Assembly: GCA_946610835.1 (NCBI GenBank)
Contig: CAMOCU010000061.1
Span: 1-6,423, forward strand
Reading direction: 5' to 3'
DNA from: an uncultured Clostridia bacterium
Lineage (GTDB): Bacteria > Bacillota > Clostridia > Oscillospirales > Acutalibacteraceae
DNA: 6,423 nt
Position numbers and translations under genes: made by a program. Under the pieces are notes generated by a model, which worked only from the letters and a program-made list of their open reading frames with translations, was not told the DNA's origin and did not search any database. Shown piece by piece: positions 1-6,393 of this stretch. Positions within the stretch are counted from its first letter, which is position 1. Every line of letters starts with the position of its first letter.

Positions 1-9
1 CGCTGAGGC

Positions 10-2157
10 GTGCGCCCGAATATTTCCGGCCACATTCCGTCCGCGCCCTGTGTTCGGTTTGCACAGTGTGCGCAGGGCGGGGATAAAGACGCGTTCTCCA
101 TGCGTCTGGACGGGGATTGCCTGACGATTTGCGCGTCCGGGATCCGCGGGTGGATTTATGGAATCGGCATGTTTTTGCGCAAAACGGTTTACAAGGACGG
201 TCAGATTTTTCTGCTGCATGATCCGACAGGAGAGTATACACCGGCCAAGAAAATTCGCGGACATCAGCTTGGGTTCCGTGTGTGCAGCAATACATATGAC
301 GCATGGACGACCGAACAATATACGCGGTATTACCTGGATCTGATGTATTTCGGCATGAACACGGTCGAGCATATTCCCGGCGGAAAATCGCCCGGGCGCA
401 ACGCACTGATGCAGCAATCCCCGGACGAATTGTGTTTTGACGCGTGCGCCGCAGCGGATGCGCTTGATCTGGATGTTTCGCTCTGGTTCCCGAACGATGA
501 TCTTCCGCTCGAGCAAAGCGTTGCGCTGCGCAGTCAATTTTTTGCGCAGTGTCCGCGGATTGACGCTTTGTTTATACCCGGCGGCGATCCCGGAAATTAT
601 CCGGCGGATGTGTTTATACAGCGTGTTTTGGCGATCGGCCGTGCGCTGCACGCTGCAAAACCGGATGCGCAGCTTTGGCCCTCCGCGCAAGCGCCGCACT
701 CGATTCCCGACTGGGGCGAGGCGTTTATGGAACAAGTGGAATCCCTTTCGGGGGAAATTGACGGCGTGATCTACGGCCCGAATCATGCTTTTCCGCTGGA
801 TGAATTGCGCCGCAGGCTGCCCGCAAGATTTCCCATCCGGTTTTATCCGGACATCACGCACAATGTGCGGTGTGAATACCCCGTGCATTTTGCACACGAG
901 GATTGGCATTTTGCATTCGCATCCACACTTTCGCGCGAAAGCATCAATCCGCGCCCGGAAGAATTTCGCTTGCTGCACCGGTTGACGCGAAACGCCGTCA
1001 TCGGTTCTGTCAGCTATTCTGAGGGCGTCAACGACGACGTCAACAAGTGTGTTTGGAGCGACATGGATTTCGACCCGCAAAGGGAGCTTTACGACAGCTT
1101 GCTGGATTACGCGCGGCTGTTTTTATGGCATGCGCCGGCAAGGGCGATTGCGGACGGCATTCTTGCGCTGGAGCGCGGATGGATCGGCGACCCGGCGAAT
1201 AATCCGCAGATTGAACAAACGCTGCAGCATTTCGAACGGCTTGCGCGGGATTACCCTGCGCTTTTGGAGCAATGGCGGTTTGTGCAGCTTCTGTTTCGTG
1301 CGCGGTGTGATGCGCTGGTGCGGCGCAGACGGATTTTTGAACTGGATCTTCTGCGGAATGCGCGCGGGGAAATGGCACGGAATAACCTTCAAAACGCGAT
1401 GGATATTTTGCAAACGCCGTTTTCCGATTCGTATTCTGCCCTGCGTCAACAGATCGAATTCAATGCACAAACGCTTTTCCGGCAGATCGGCATGCAGCTT
1501 GGCACCAAAGACCTGTACGCCTCCCAATGGGAACGCGGCGCAACGCTGGATACGCTCGATCAGCCGATAACAGATCGCGCGTTTTATCTTACAAAACTGC
1601 GTCATGCGCTCGAACTGCCGGCGGACGCGCAAAGGGCGTTTGTCCGCGGACTGCTTGCTCGAAACAGTGTTCTGCCGGACGAAATGTATTATTCCTTCGC
1701 GGAGCACGGTTTGCAGGCGCTGGGCGTGCGGCAGACGCCGGAGTACTATATGGATTTTCAAGGGGATGATCCGGCCGTCAACAACGGAACCATGCCGATG
1801 TGCCAGCTGATGCTGTTCGATCACTTCAGCTGCCGTTTTAAAATCAGCGGCTGTCTGCCGGATACACAGTATTGCCTTCGGATTTCTTACAGCGCCCATA
1901 CGCGCGAAAATGTAACAAAGCACACGATCCGGGTCAATGGAAATGTTTTGTACTGCGGCCCGCAGTACGGCGGAAGACGCGATGAAAAATTCGACGCGGA
2001 TTATCTCGCGCCCGGAACGCAAACGGCAACGTATCCGATTCCTTCCGAATGGCTTCAAAACGGCTGCGCCGAGGTCGTGATCGAAGAGCCGACTGTCGGT
2101 GTGAAGCTCAGCGAATTCTGGGTGCTGCGTGCCGAAAATATCCGCGAATTCGCTTGA
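10..2157 (+). CDS. Glycoside-hydrolase-like protein (GH20/GH67-type N-terminal domain plus barrel); 5' end uncertain
   Basis: Probably acts on a glycan or glycoside; the substrate cannot be told from sequence. Residues ~30-70 resemble the end of the small alpha/beta domain preceding the barrel in GH20 hexosaminidases and GH67 alpha-glucuronidases (RLDGDCLTI, then GIRGWIYGIGMFLR). A TIM-barrel-like region follows: RGHQLGFR (83-90), NTYDAW (94-99), LWFPNDD (158-164), PGGDPG (190-195), YSEGVNDDVNK (336-346). A mostly helical stretch covers ~370-560. Residues ~578-710 look like a C-terminal beta-rich domain, possibly carbohydrate-binding. I cannot assign the catalytic acids with confidence. No signal peptide is visible, so it may be cytoplasmic, but the N-terminus is doubtful: the GTG at 10 follows an in-frame TGA (4-6), its only purine-rich site (GAGG, 5-8) is one base away, and the start of the alpha/beta domain is missing. 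A real gene is near certain; the family is moderately supported; enzyme activity is inferred. Confidence 0.7.
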   Translation: MRPNISGHIPSAPCVRFAQCAQGGDKDAFSMRLDGDCLTICASGIRGWIYGIGMFLRKTVYKDGQIFLLHDPTGEYTPAKKIRGHQLGFRVCSNTYDAWTTEQYTRYYLDLMYFGMNTVEHIPGGKSPGRNALMQQSPDELCFDACAAADALDLDVSLWFPNDDLPLEQSVALRSQFFAQCPRIDALFIPGGDPGNYPADVFIQRVLAIGRALHAAKPDAQLWPSAQAPHSIPDWGEAFMEQVESLSGEIDGVIYGPNHAFPLDELRRRLPARFPIRFYPDITHNVRCEYPVHFAHEDWHFAFASTLSRESINPRPEEFRLLHRLTRNAVIGSVSYSEGVNDDVNKCVWSDMDFDPQRELYDSLLDYARLFLWHAPARAIADGILALERGWIGDPANNPQIEQTLQHFERLARDYPALLEQWRFVQLLFRARCDALVRRRRIFELDLLRNARGEMARNNLQNAMDILQTPFSDSYSALRQQIEFNAQTLFRQIGMQLGTKDLYASQWERGATLDTLDQPITDRAFYLTKLRHALELPADAQRAFVRGLLARNSVLPDEMYYSFAEHGLQALGVRQTPEYYMDFQGDDPAVNNGTMPMCQLMLFDHFSCRFKISGCLPDTQYCLRISYSAHTRENVTKHTIRVNGNVLYCGPQYGGRRDEKFDADYLAPGTQTATYPIPSEWLQNGCAEVVIEEPTVGVKLSEFWVLRAENIREFA

Positions 2158-2162
2158 AATGC

Positions 2163-2191
2163 TTGACAATCCGCTCAAAATATATTATTGT
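2163..2191 (+). promoter_or_regulatory. Sigma-A-type promoter for the aminotransferase gene
   Basis: A perfect -35 box TTGACA (2163-2168) is followed after 17 bases by TATTGT (2186-2191), which matches four of six positions of the -10 consensus, within an AT-rich spacer. Transcription would begin near 2198, giving a leader of about 40 bases that contains the ribosome-binding site. The -35 box starts six bases after the stop codon of the preceding gene, and no terminator is visible between the two genes, so readthrough could add to expression. Confidence 0.75.
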
Positions 2192-2238
2192 ATTCACGTT
2201 GAAAAACAGGAAATTTTCCGGATAAGGCGGCGATCAAT

Positions 2239-3510
2239 GTGGAATATTCCCGTATGGAAAAAGAACAGCTTCAAGAAAGACTCGCGCAAATGCAGCAAGC
2301 GTATAACGCGTATGCGCAAATGCATCTTACATTAAATATGGCGCGCGGCAAGCCGGAAACCAGACAGCTGGATTTGTCCGATGGATTGTTCACTGCGCTG
2401 CAGGCGGGCGACGCTATGAAAGGCGCAGACAATATGGATGTGCGCAATTACGGCGTGCTGACCGGCCTTGCAGAGGCGAAGGCGCTGTTTGCCGATTTGC
2501 TCGGTGTGCGCAAGGAAAATGTCATCATCGGCGGCGCATCCAGCCTGAATCTGATGTTCGATTATATCAGTCAGTGCATGACGCACGGTGTGTGCGGCCA
2601 TGCGCCGTGGTTTGGTCAAAAAATCAAGTTCCTGTGTCCCGTTCCCGGATACGACAGACATTTCGGAATTCTGGAATACTTCGGAATCGAAATGATCGGA
2701 ATCGACATGGATGAATCCGGTCCGGATATGGACGCGATTGAATCTTGGGTGCAGGATCCGCAGGTCAAGGGCATGTTCTGCGTGCCGAAGTATTCCAACC
2801 CGGGCGGCGTCACGTTTTCCGCACAGACGGTGGATCGCATTGCAAAACTGCAGCCCGCCGCCAAGGATTTCCGTATCATTTGGGACAATGCATACGGTAT
2901 TCATGATTTCAGCGATACACCGGACACGCTGACAGAGATCTTCTCTGCTTGCGAAAAGTACGGCACGGAAGATCACATTATCGAAGTCGCCTCCTTTGCA
3001 AAGGTTACTTTTCCCGGTTCTTGTATTTCCTGTATCGTGGCCTCTGACAACAATCTGGCACAAATTGAGCGCCGCATGAGCTTCCAGATCATCAATCAGG
3101 ACAAGGTCAGCCAGCTTCGGCATATCAACTTCTTTAAGGATGCGGACGGCGTGCGCGCGCATATGCGGCGCCAGGCAGAGATCCTTCGTCCGAAATTTGA
3201 AACCGTTCTTCGCAATTTTTCGGAAAAGCTGGATGGAAAAGGCATTGCAAAATGGACAAAACCCAACGGCGGATACTTTGTGAGTCTTGATGTGCTCGAT
3301 GGCTGCGCAAAGCGCGTTGTGGAGCTTTGCAAGCAGTGCGGACTGGTCTTGACCGGCGCCGGCGCAACTTATCCGTACGGCAAGGATCCGCGCGACCGCA
3401 ATATCCGTATTGCACCCACATTCCCGTCAACCGCGGAATTGCAGCAGGCAATGGATGTGCTTTGCGTTTGTATCGAAATTGCTTGTATCGAAAAATTATT
3501 GAGCGCTTGA
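2239..3510 (+). CDS. PLP-dependent aminotransferase, Aminotran_MocR / aspartate aminotransferase subgroup Ic type
   Basis: A cytoplasmic fold-type I aminotransferase of 423 residues, typical for the family. Subgroup Ic enzymes are known mainly from actinobacteria and transfer the amino group of aspartate or glutamate to a 2-oxo acid; that substrate is inferred here. Visible features in order: NMARGKPETRQLDLS near residues 34-48, the usual opening of this family; RNYG and GGASSLNL in the cofactor-binding half; NPGG at 187-190 in place of the common NPTG; DNAY at 216-219, whose Asp should contact the pyridine nitrogen; SFAKVTFPG with the likely Schiff-base Lys255; and RIAPTFP with Arg390, the expected substrate-carboxylate anchor. 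It lacks the DNA-binding winged helix of MocR regulators. The GTG start at 2239 is preferred because AAGGCGG (2224-2230) lies eight bases upstream; the ATG at 2254 has no such site. It has its own promoter and terminator and so is probably monocistronic. Family assignment firm; exact substrate uncertain. Confidence 0.9.
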   Translation: MEYSRMEKEQLQERLAQMQQAYNAYAQMHLTLNMARGKPETRQLDLSDGLFTALQAGDAMKGADNMDVRNYGVLTGLAEAKALFADLLGVRKENVIIGGASSLNLMFDYISQCMTHGVCGHAPWFGQKIKFLCPVPGYDRHFGILEYFGIEMIGIDMDESGPDMDAIESWVQDPQVKGMFCVPKYSNPGGVTFSAQTVDRIAKLQPAAKDFRIIWDNAYGIHDFSDTPDTLTEIFSACEKYGTEDHIIEVASFAKVTFPGSCISCIVASDNNLAQIERRMSFQIINQDKVSQLRHINFFKDADGVRAHMRRQAEILRPKFETVLRNFSEKLDGKGIAKWTKPNGGYFVSLDVLDGCAKRVVELCKQCGLVLTGAGATYPYGKDPRDRNIRIAPTFPSTAELQQAMDVLCVCIEIACIEKLLSA

Positions 3511-3574
3511 CGATTTGTATTTTTTGCATCGTCTAATCGTTCTGTATCCGTACATACTATATCTGACGACGATT

Positions 3575-3620
3575 CGACAGATCACAGGAGATTTCGTTCT
3601 GTGATCTGTTGTGTTCTTTT
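3575..3620 (+). terminator. Rho-independent-type terminator after the aminotransferase gene
   Basis: A perfect 11-bp inverted repeat, ACAGATCACAG (3577-3587) with CTGTGATCTGT (3599-3609), can be extended at its base by G-U and C-G pairs (3576/3610, 3575/3611) and inward by two more pairs. It is followed by a T-rich but interrupted tract (GTGTTCTTTT, 3611-3620). There is no T-run on the opposite side, so it should work on the + strand only. The palindrome could also be an operator, but its place 65 bases after a stop codon and ahead of a new promoter favours termination. Confidence 0.75.
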
Positions 3621-3655
3621 ATATCCTTTGTTTCAAAATTTTTCTGGATAAAATC

Positions 3656-3684
3656 TTTACAATCCGGTATTTTAATGCTATAAT
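3656..3684 (+). promoter_or_regulatory. Extended -10 promoter for murA
   Basis: TTTACA (3656-3661) is separated by exactly 17 bases from a consensus TATAAT (3679-3684). The bases TGC just upstream of the -10 box form an extended -10 element (TGNTATAAT). This is the strongest promoter visible in the window and would start transcription near 3691, leaving a leader of about 60 bases before the murA ATG. The stretch 3511-3750 otherwise holds only the terminator upstream and the ribosome-binding site; no riboswitch or RNA gene is recognisable. Confidence 0.85.
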
Positions 3685-3733
3685 AACAGGTACCATTATA
3701 AGAAACATGTTTTTGAGATACATATTCCCTTGT

Positions 3734-3741
3734 AGGAAGTG
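3734..3741 (+). promoter_or_regulatory. Ribosome-binding site that fixes the murA start
   Basis: AGGAAGTG matches seven of eight bases of the ideal AGGAGGTG and lies nine bases before the ATG at 3751. An in-frame GTG at 3739 would give four extra residues (MNFS), but it lies inside this site and cannot be served by it. The start at 3751 also gives the usual MurA N-terminus, with Lys22-Asn23 numbered as in the E. coli enzyme. Confidence 0.85.
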
Positions 3742-3750
3742 AACTTCAGC

Positions 3751-5043
3751 ATGGACAAATTAGTCATCAACGGCGGCAATACTCTGCACGGCAAGATCGA
3801 CATCAGCGGCGCCAAAAATGCCGCGTTGGCTATTGTGCCTGCAGCGATTCTGACCTGTGATGTTTGCCGCATCGAAAATATACCGAATATCAGCGACGTT
3901 TCCATCATGTTCCGCATTCTGTCAGAACTTGGCGCATCCGTTCGTCCAATCGACGCCAACACGGTGGAAATTGATTCGCGCAACGTGCAGTTCTTTACCG
4001 TTCCCTACGAACTGACAAAGCACCTTCGCGCGTCCTATTATTTTATCGGCGCGCTGCTCGGCAGATTCGGCAAGGCGCGTGTGGCGATGCCCGGCGGCTG
4101 CAATTTCGGCGGCGTTCGCCCGATTGACCAGCATGTCAAGGGGTTTGAGCTTCTTGGTTCAAAAGTTACGATCGAAGAAAATGCGATTGTCAATGCGGTT
4201 TCGGATCAGTTGATCGGCAGCGCGATTTATCTGGACACGGTTTCCGTTGGCGCAACGATCAACATTATGCTTGCCGCTGCGCGCGCAAAAGGATTGACTG
4301 TGATCGAGAATGCCGCCAAAGAGCCGCATATCGTGGATCTTGCCAACTTTTTGAACACGATGGGCGCTGACATTCGCGGCGCCGGTACAGATGTTATCAA
4401 AATCCACGGCGTTTCGGAACTGCATGGCTGCACGTACTCCATTATTCCGGATCAGATCGAGGCCGGGACATATATGGTCGCCGCGGCCGCTGCGGGCGGA
4501 GATGTGCTGATCAACAATGTGATTCCCAAGCATCTGGAATCTATCACGGCAAAATTGGTGGAATGCGGCGTCGAAGTCGAAGAGTTTGACGAGAGCATCC
4601 TCATCAAGTCAGACGGCAGACCGCGTCATTGCAATGTCAAAACCATGCCGCATCCGGGTTTCCCGACGGATATGCAGCCGCAGATTGCTGTTCTTCTGTC
4701 TATTGCAGAGGGCACCAGTATCATCAACGAAAGCGTTTGGGACAGCCGTTTCCGGTATGTCGAACAGCTCACGCATATGGGCGCTTCTATCAAGGTCGAC
4801 GGCAAAATGGCGGTCATTCAGGGTGTTGAACATCTCAAGGGCGCTCCCGTGAAAGCGGATGATTTGCGCGCGGGTGCGGCGATGGTGATTGCCGGGCTTG
4901 TCGCTTCCGGTACAACAGAGGTTGAAAACGTGGTTTACATTGATCGCGGGTACGAAGACATTGTCGGCAAATTGCGCAGTGTCGGTGCGGATATTCAGCG
5001 TGTCCCGATCGTTGATCCGGACACACGGGTGCGGGTTTCCTGA
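3751..5043 (+). CDS. murA: UDP-N-acetylglucosamine 1-carboxyvinyltransferase (MurA)
   Basis: Cytoplasmic enzyme for the first committed step of peptidoglycan synthesis: it moves the enolpyruvyl group of PEP to the 3'-hydroxyl of UDP-GlcNAc. The 430-residue protein covers the whole inside-out alpha/beta barrel fold. Key residues are visible: SGAKNAA with Lys22 and Asn23; PGGC with the catalytic Cys117 (E. coli Cys115); Arg123 (Arg120); FPTDMQ with Asp307, the expected base (Asp305); DLRAG with Arg373 (Arg371); and IDRGYE with Arg399 (Arg397). A cysteine rather than aspartate at the catalytic position predicts sensitivity to fosfomycin. One oddity is an extra residue between Cys117 and Arg123: the loop reads CNFGGVR where E. 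coli has CTIGAR. Bacteria of this group often carry two MurA paralogues; I cannot say which type this is. It has its own strong promoter and is followed eight bases later by a terminator hairpin. Confidence 0.97.
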   Translation: MDKLVINGGNTLHGKIDISGAKNAALAIVPAAILTCDVCRIENIPNISDVSIMFRILSELGASVRPIDANTVEIDSRNVQFFTVPYELTKHLRASYYFIGALLGRFGKARVAMPGGCNFGGVRPIDQHVKGFELLGSKVTIEENAIVNAVSDQLIGSAIYLDTVSVGATINIMLAAARAKGLTVIENAAKEPHIVDLANFLNTMGADIRGAGTDVIKIHGVSELHGCTYSIIPDQIEAGTYMVAAAAAGGDVLINNVIPKHLESITAKLVECGVEVEEFDESILIKSDGRPRHCNVKTMPHPGFPTDMQPQIAVLLSIAEGTSIINESVWDSRFRYVEQLTHMGASIKVDGKMAVIQGVEHLKGAPVKADDLRAGAAMVIAGLVASGTTEVENVVYIDRGYEDIVGKLRSVGADIQRVPIVDPDTRVRVS

Positions 5044-5050
5044 TTTTACG

Positions 5051-5072
5051 GGCGGGGTATACCCGCCTTTTT
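5051..5072 (+). terminator. Compact GC-rich terminator after murA
   Basis: GGCGGG (5051-5056) pairs with CCCGCC (5062-5067) around a five-base loop, and five T residues follow directly (5068-5072), the classic intrinsic form. It begins eight bases after the murA stop codon. The stem is only six pairs, so some readthrough into the next gene is possible, which matters because no convincing promoter is seen before that gene. Confidence 0.8.
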
Positions 5073-5122
5073 CCGTATTATTGACAGGCGAAATGCTTTC
5101 TGATTTGGATTGAGTGGGTCAT

Positions 5123-5908
5123 ATGGCAAAATTTTGTTCCTTATTCTCGTCGAGCCGCGGAAACTGTACGTATATCGGCACACGGGACGGCGGCATTTTG
5201 ATCGACTGCGGCGTAAGCTGCAAAAAAACCACGCAGACGCTGTCGGCTTTGGGAGTAGAACCGCAACGTATTCATGCGATCTTTATCACGCATGAACATA
5301 CCGACCACGTCTCCGGTTTGCGCGTGTTTGCAGGCAAGTGGGGAATTCCCGTGTTTACTTCCCGCGGAACGCTCGCTGCGTTGGAGAACATGCAGGTTCT
5401 GAACGGAAAGTTTTCGGTGGATATCATTCCGTCTTCCGGTTTGTCGATTGGTGATTTTCATGTGCGTCCTTTCCCGCTTTCCCATGACGCGCGGGACCCT
5501 GTGGGGTACAGCGTGACGACTTCTGACGGCAGAAGGATTTCTGTTGCCACGGACACCGGCGTCGTTACGGATGCGATCCTTTCCGCAGTCAACGGAAGTG
5601 ATTTGGTTTTGCTCGAATCTAATCATGATATCGGGATGCTGCAAAACGGAACCTATCCCTATGCCACAAAACGGCGTATTTTATCTGCCATAGGGCATTT
5701 GTCCAATGACGCTTGCGCCGAAGCAGCGGTTTCTTTGCTGGAAAGCGGGACAACACGGTTTTGTCTTGGCCATTTAAGTCCGGAAAACAATATCCCTGCG
5801 CTTGCGTATCAAACAACATATTCCGAGCTGACGATGGCCGGCGCAAAAGAGGGATCGGATTATCAGCTTACCATTGCGGGCGGCGTTCCGGAGATGATAT
5901 ACATATGA
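5123..5908 (+). CDS. yycJ: YycJ/WalJ (VicX)-family metallo-beta-lactamase-fold hydrolase
   Basis: A 261-residue cytoplasmic metal-dependent hydrolase; no signal peptide or membrane segment is visible. The opening MAKFCSLFSSSRGNCTYIG is typical of the YycJ/WalJ/VicX family. The metal ligands of the fold are all present: HEHTDH (His57, His59, Asp61, His62), His121 in LSHDA, Asp144 in ATDTG, and His217 in LGHLSPENN. Family members in other Firmicutes lie beside the WalRK regulatory system and have been tied to wall metabolism and DNA repair; YycJ of Bacillus has been described as a DNA exonuclease. The substrate here is an inference. The ATG at 5123 is chosen because GAGTGG (5112-5117) precedes it and relatives begin with M(A)KFCSL; an in-frame GTG at 5114 would add three residues. 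It lies 79 bases after murA, behind a terminator, and its last four bases overlap rlmH, so those two are almost certainly cotranscribed. A TTGACA at 5081-5086 lacks a good -10 partner. Confidence 0.92.
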   Translation: MAKFCSLFSSSRGNCTYIGTRDGGILIDCGVSCKKTTQTLSALGVEPQRIHAIFITHEHTDHVSGLRVFAGKWGIPVFTSRGTLAALENMQVLNGKFSVDIIPSSGLSIGDFHVRPFPLSHDARDPVGYSVTTSDGRRISVATDTGVVTDAILSAVNGSDLVLLESNHDIGMLQNGTYPYATKRRILSAIGHLSNDACAEAAVSLLESGTTRFCLGHLSPENNIPALAYQTTYSELTMAGAKEGSDYQLTIAGGVPEMIYI

Positions 5909-6381
5909 TGCATATTTATGTGGTTGCGCTCGGCAAATTGAAAGAGGCGTATCTTCGCGAGGCGTGTGCGGAGTATGTCAAACGGCTGAAGGGATACTGT
6001 CAGCTGCATCTTGTTGAACTGCAGCCTGTAAAGTTGCCGGATAATCCTTCGCCCGCGCAGGTTGACCAGGCGCTGGAAAAAGAAGCGGAGCTGATCGAAA
6101 AAAGCATCCCTTCCGGCGCAAAATGGATTGCGATGTGTATCGAGGGGCAGACTATGTCCTCCGAAAAATTCAGTTCATTTTTAGAGCAGTCTGCTATGTC
6201 AGGCGCTGCGGCATTTGTGATCGGAAGTTCCTATGGCCTTTCGCCAAAAATTAAACAGCGTGCCGCGCTGCGGCTGTCCATGTCGCCAATGACATTCCCG
6301 CATCAGCTTTCGCGCGTGATGCTGCTTGAGCAGATTTATCGCGGTTTTCAAATTCTCTCCGGCGGAAAATATCATAAATAA
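5905..6381 (+). CDS. rlmH: 23S rRNA (pseudouridine-1915-N3) methyltransferase RlmH
   Basis: Cytoplasmic SPOUT-class methyltransferase that uses S-adenosylmethionine to methylate N3 of pseudouridine 1915 in helix 69 of 23S rRNA, a late step on the assembled 70S ribosome. The 158-residue length is normal for the family. The N-terminal MHIYVVALGKLKEAYLREA matches the family opening. The knotted C-terminal half carries FVIGSSYGLS (104-113), the SAM-binding loop, then SPMTFPHQLSRVMLLEQIYR and the terminal YHK needed for activity. The loop usually reads IGG; here the second glycine is Ser108. Start: ATG at 5905 overlaps the yycJ stop as ATGA, with GGAGAT (5890-5895) nine bases upstream; the adjacent ATG at 5908 is a possible alternative. 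The frame stays open back to 5713, but that part lies inside yycJ and is not coding. Translational coupling to yycJ is likely. Confidence 0.96.
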   Translation: MMHIYVVALGKLKEAYLREACAEYVKRLKGYCQLHLVELQPVKLPDNPSPAQVDQALEKEAELIEKSIPSGAKWIAMCIEGQTMSSEKFSSFLEQSAMSGAAAFVIGSSYGLSPKIKQRAALRLSMSPMTFPHQLSRVMLLEQIYRGFQILSGGKYHK

Positions 6382-6393
6382 TGAGGCGATCGT

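Noticed and set aside
1049..1570. 173-codon + strand frame inside the first gene
   Set aside because: Overlaps the main frame completely, is rich in Arg, Cys and Trp as out-of-frame translations often are, and has no start site of its own.
1123..2178. Long open frame of 351 codons on the - strand opposite the first gene
   Set aside because: It lies wholly antisense to a gene with recognisable protein motifs, has no family features, and such frames are expected opposite GC-biased codons. No ribosome-binding site or promoter supports it.
2201..2218. GAAAA/TTTTC hairpin in the aminotransferase leader
   Set aside because: Only five A-T-rich pairs, too weak to act as a regulatory structure; expected by chance in an AT-rich leader.
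2332..3162. 276-codon open frame on the - strand inside the aminotransferase gene
   Set aside because: Antisense shadow of a confidently identified gene; the translation shows no coherent domain.
3509..3533. Six-base inverted repeat GACGAT/ATCGTC over the aminotransferase stop codon
   Set aside because: Short stem with a 13-base loop and no following T-tract; the much stronger hairpin at 3577-3609 explains termination.
5713..5904. Upstream extension of the rlmH frame
   Set aside because: It lies inside yycJ, has no similarity to RlmH, and the protein has its normal length from 5905.
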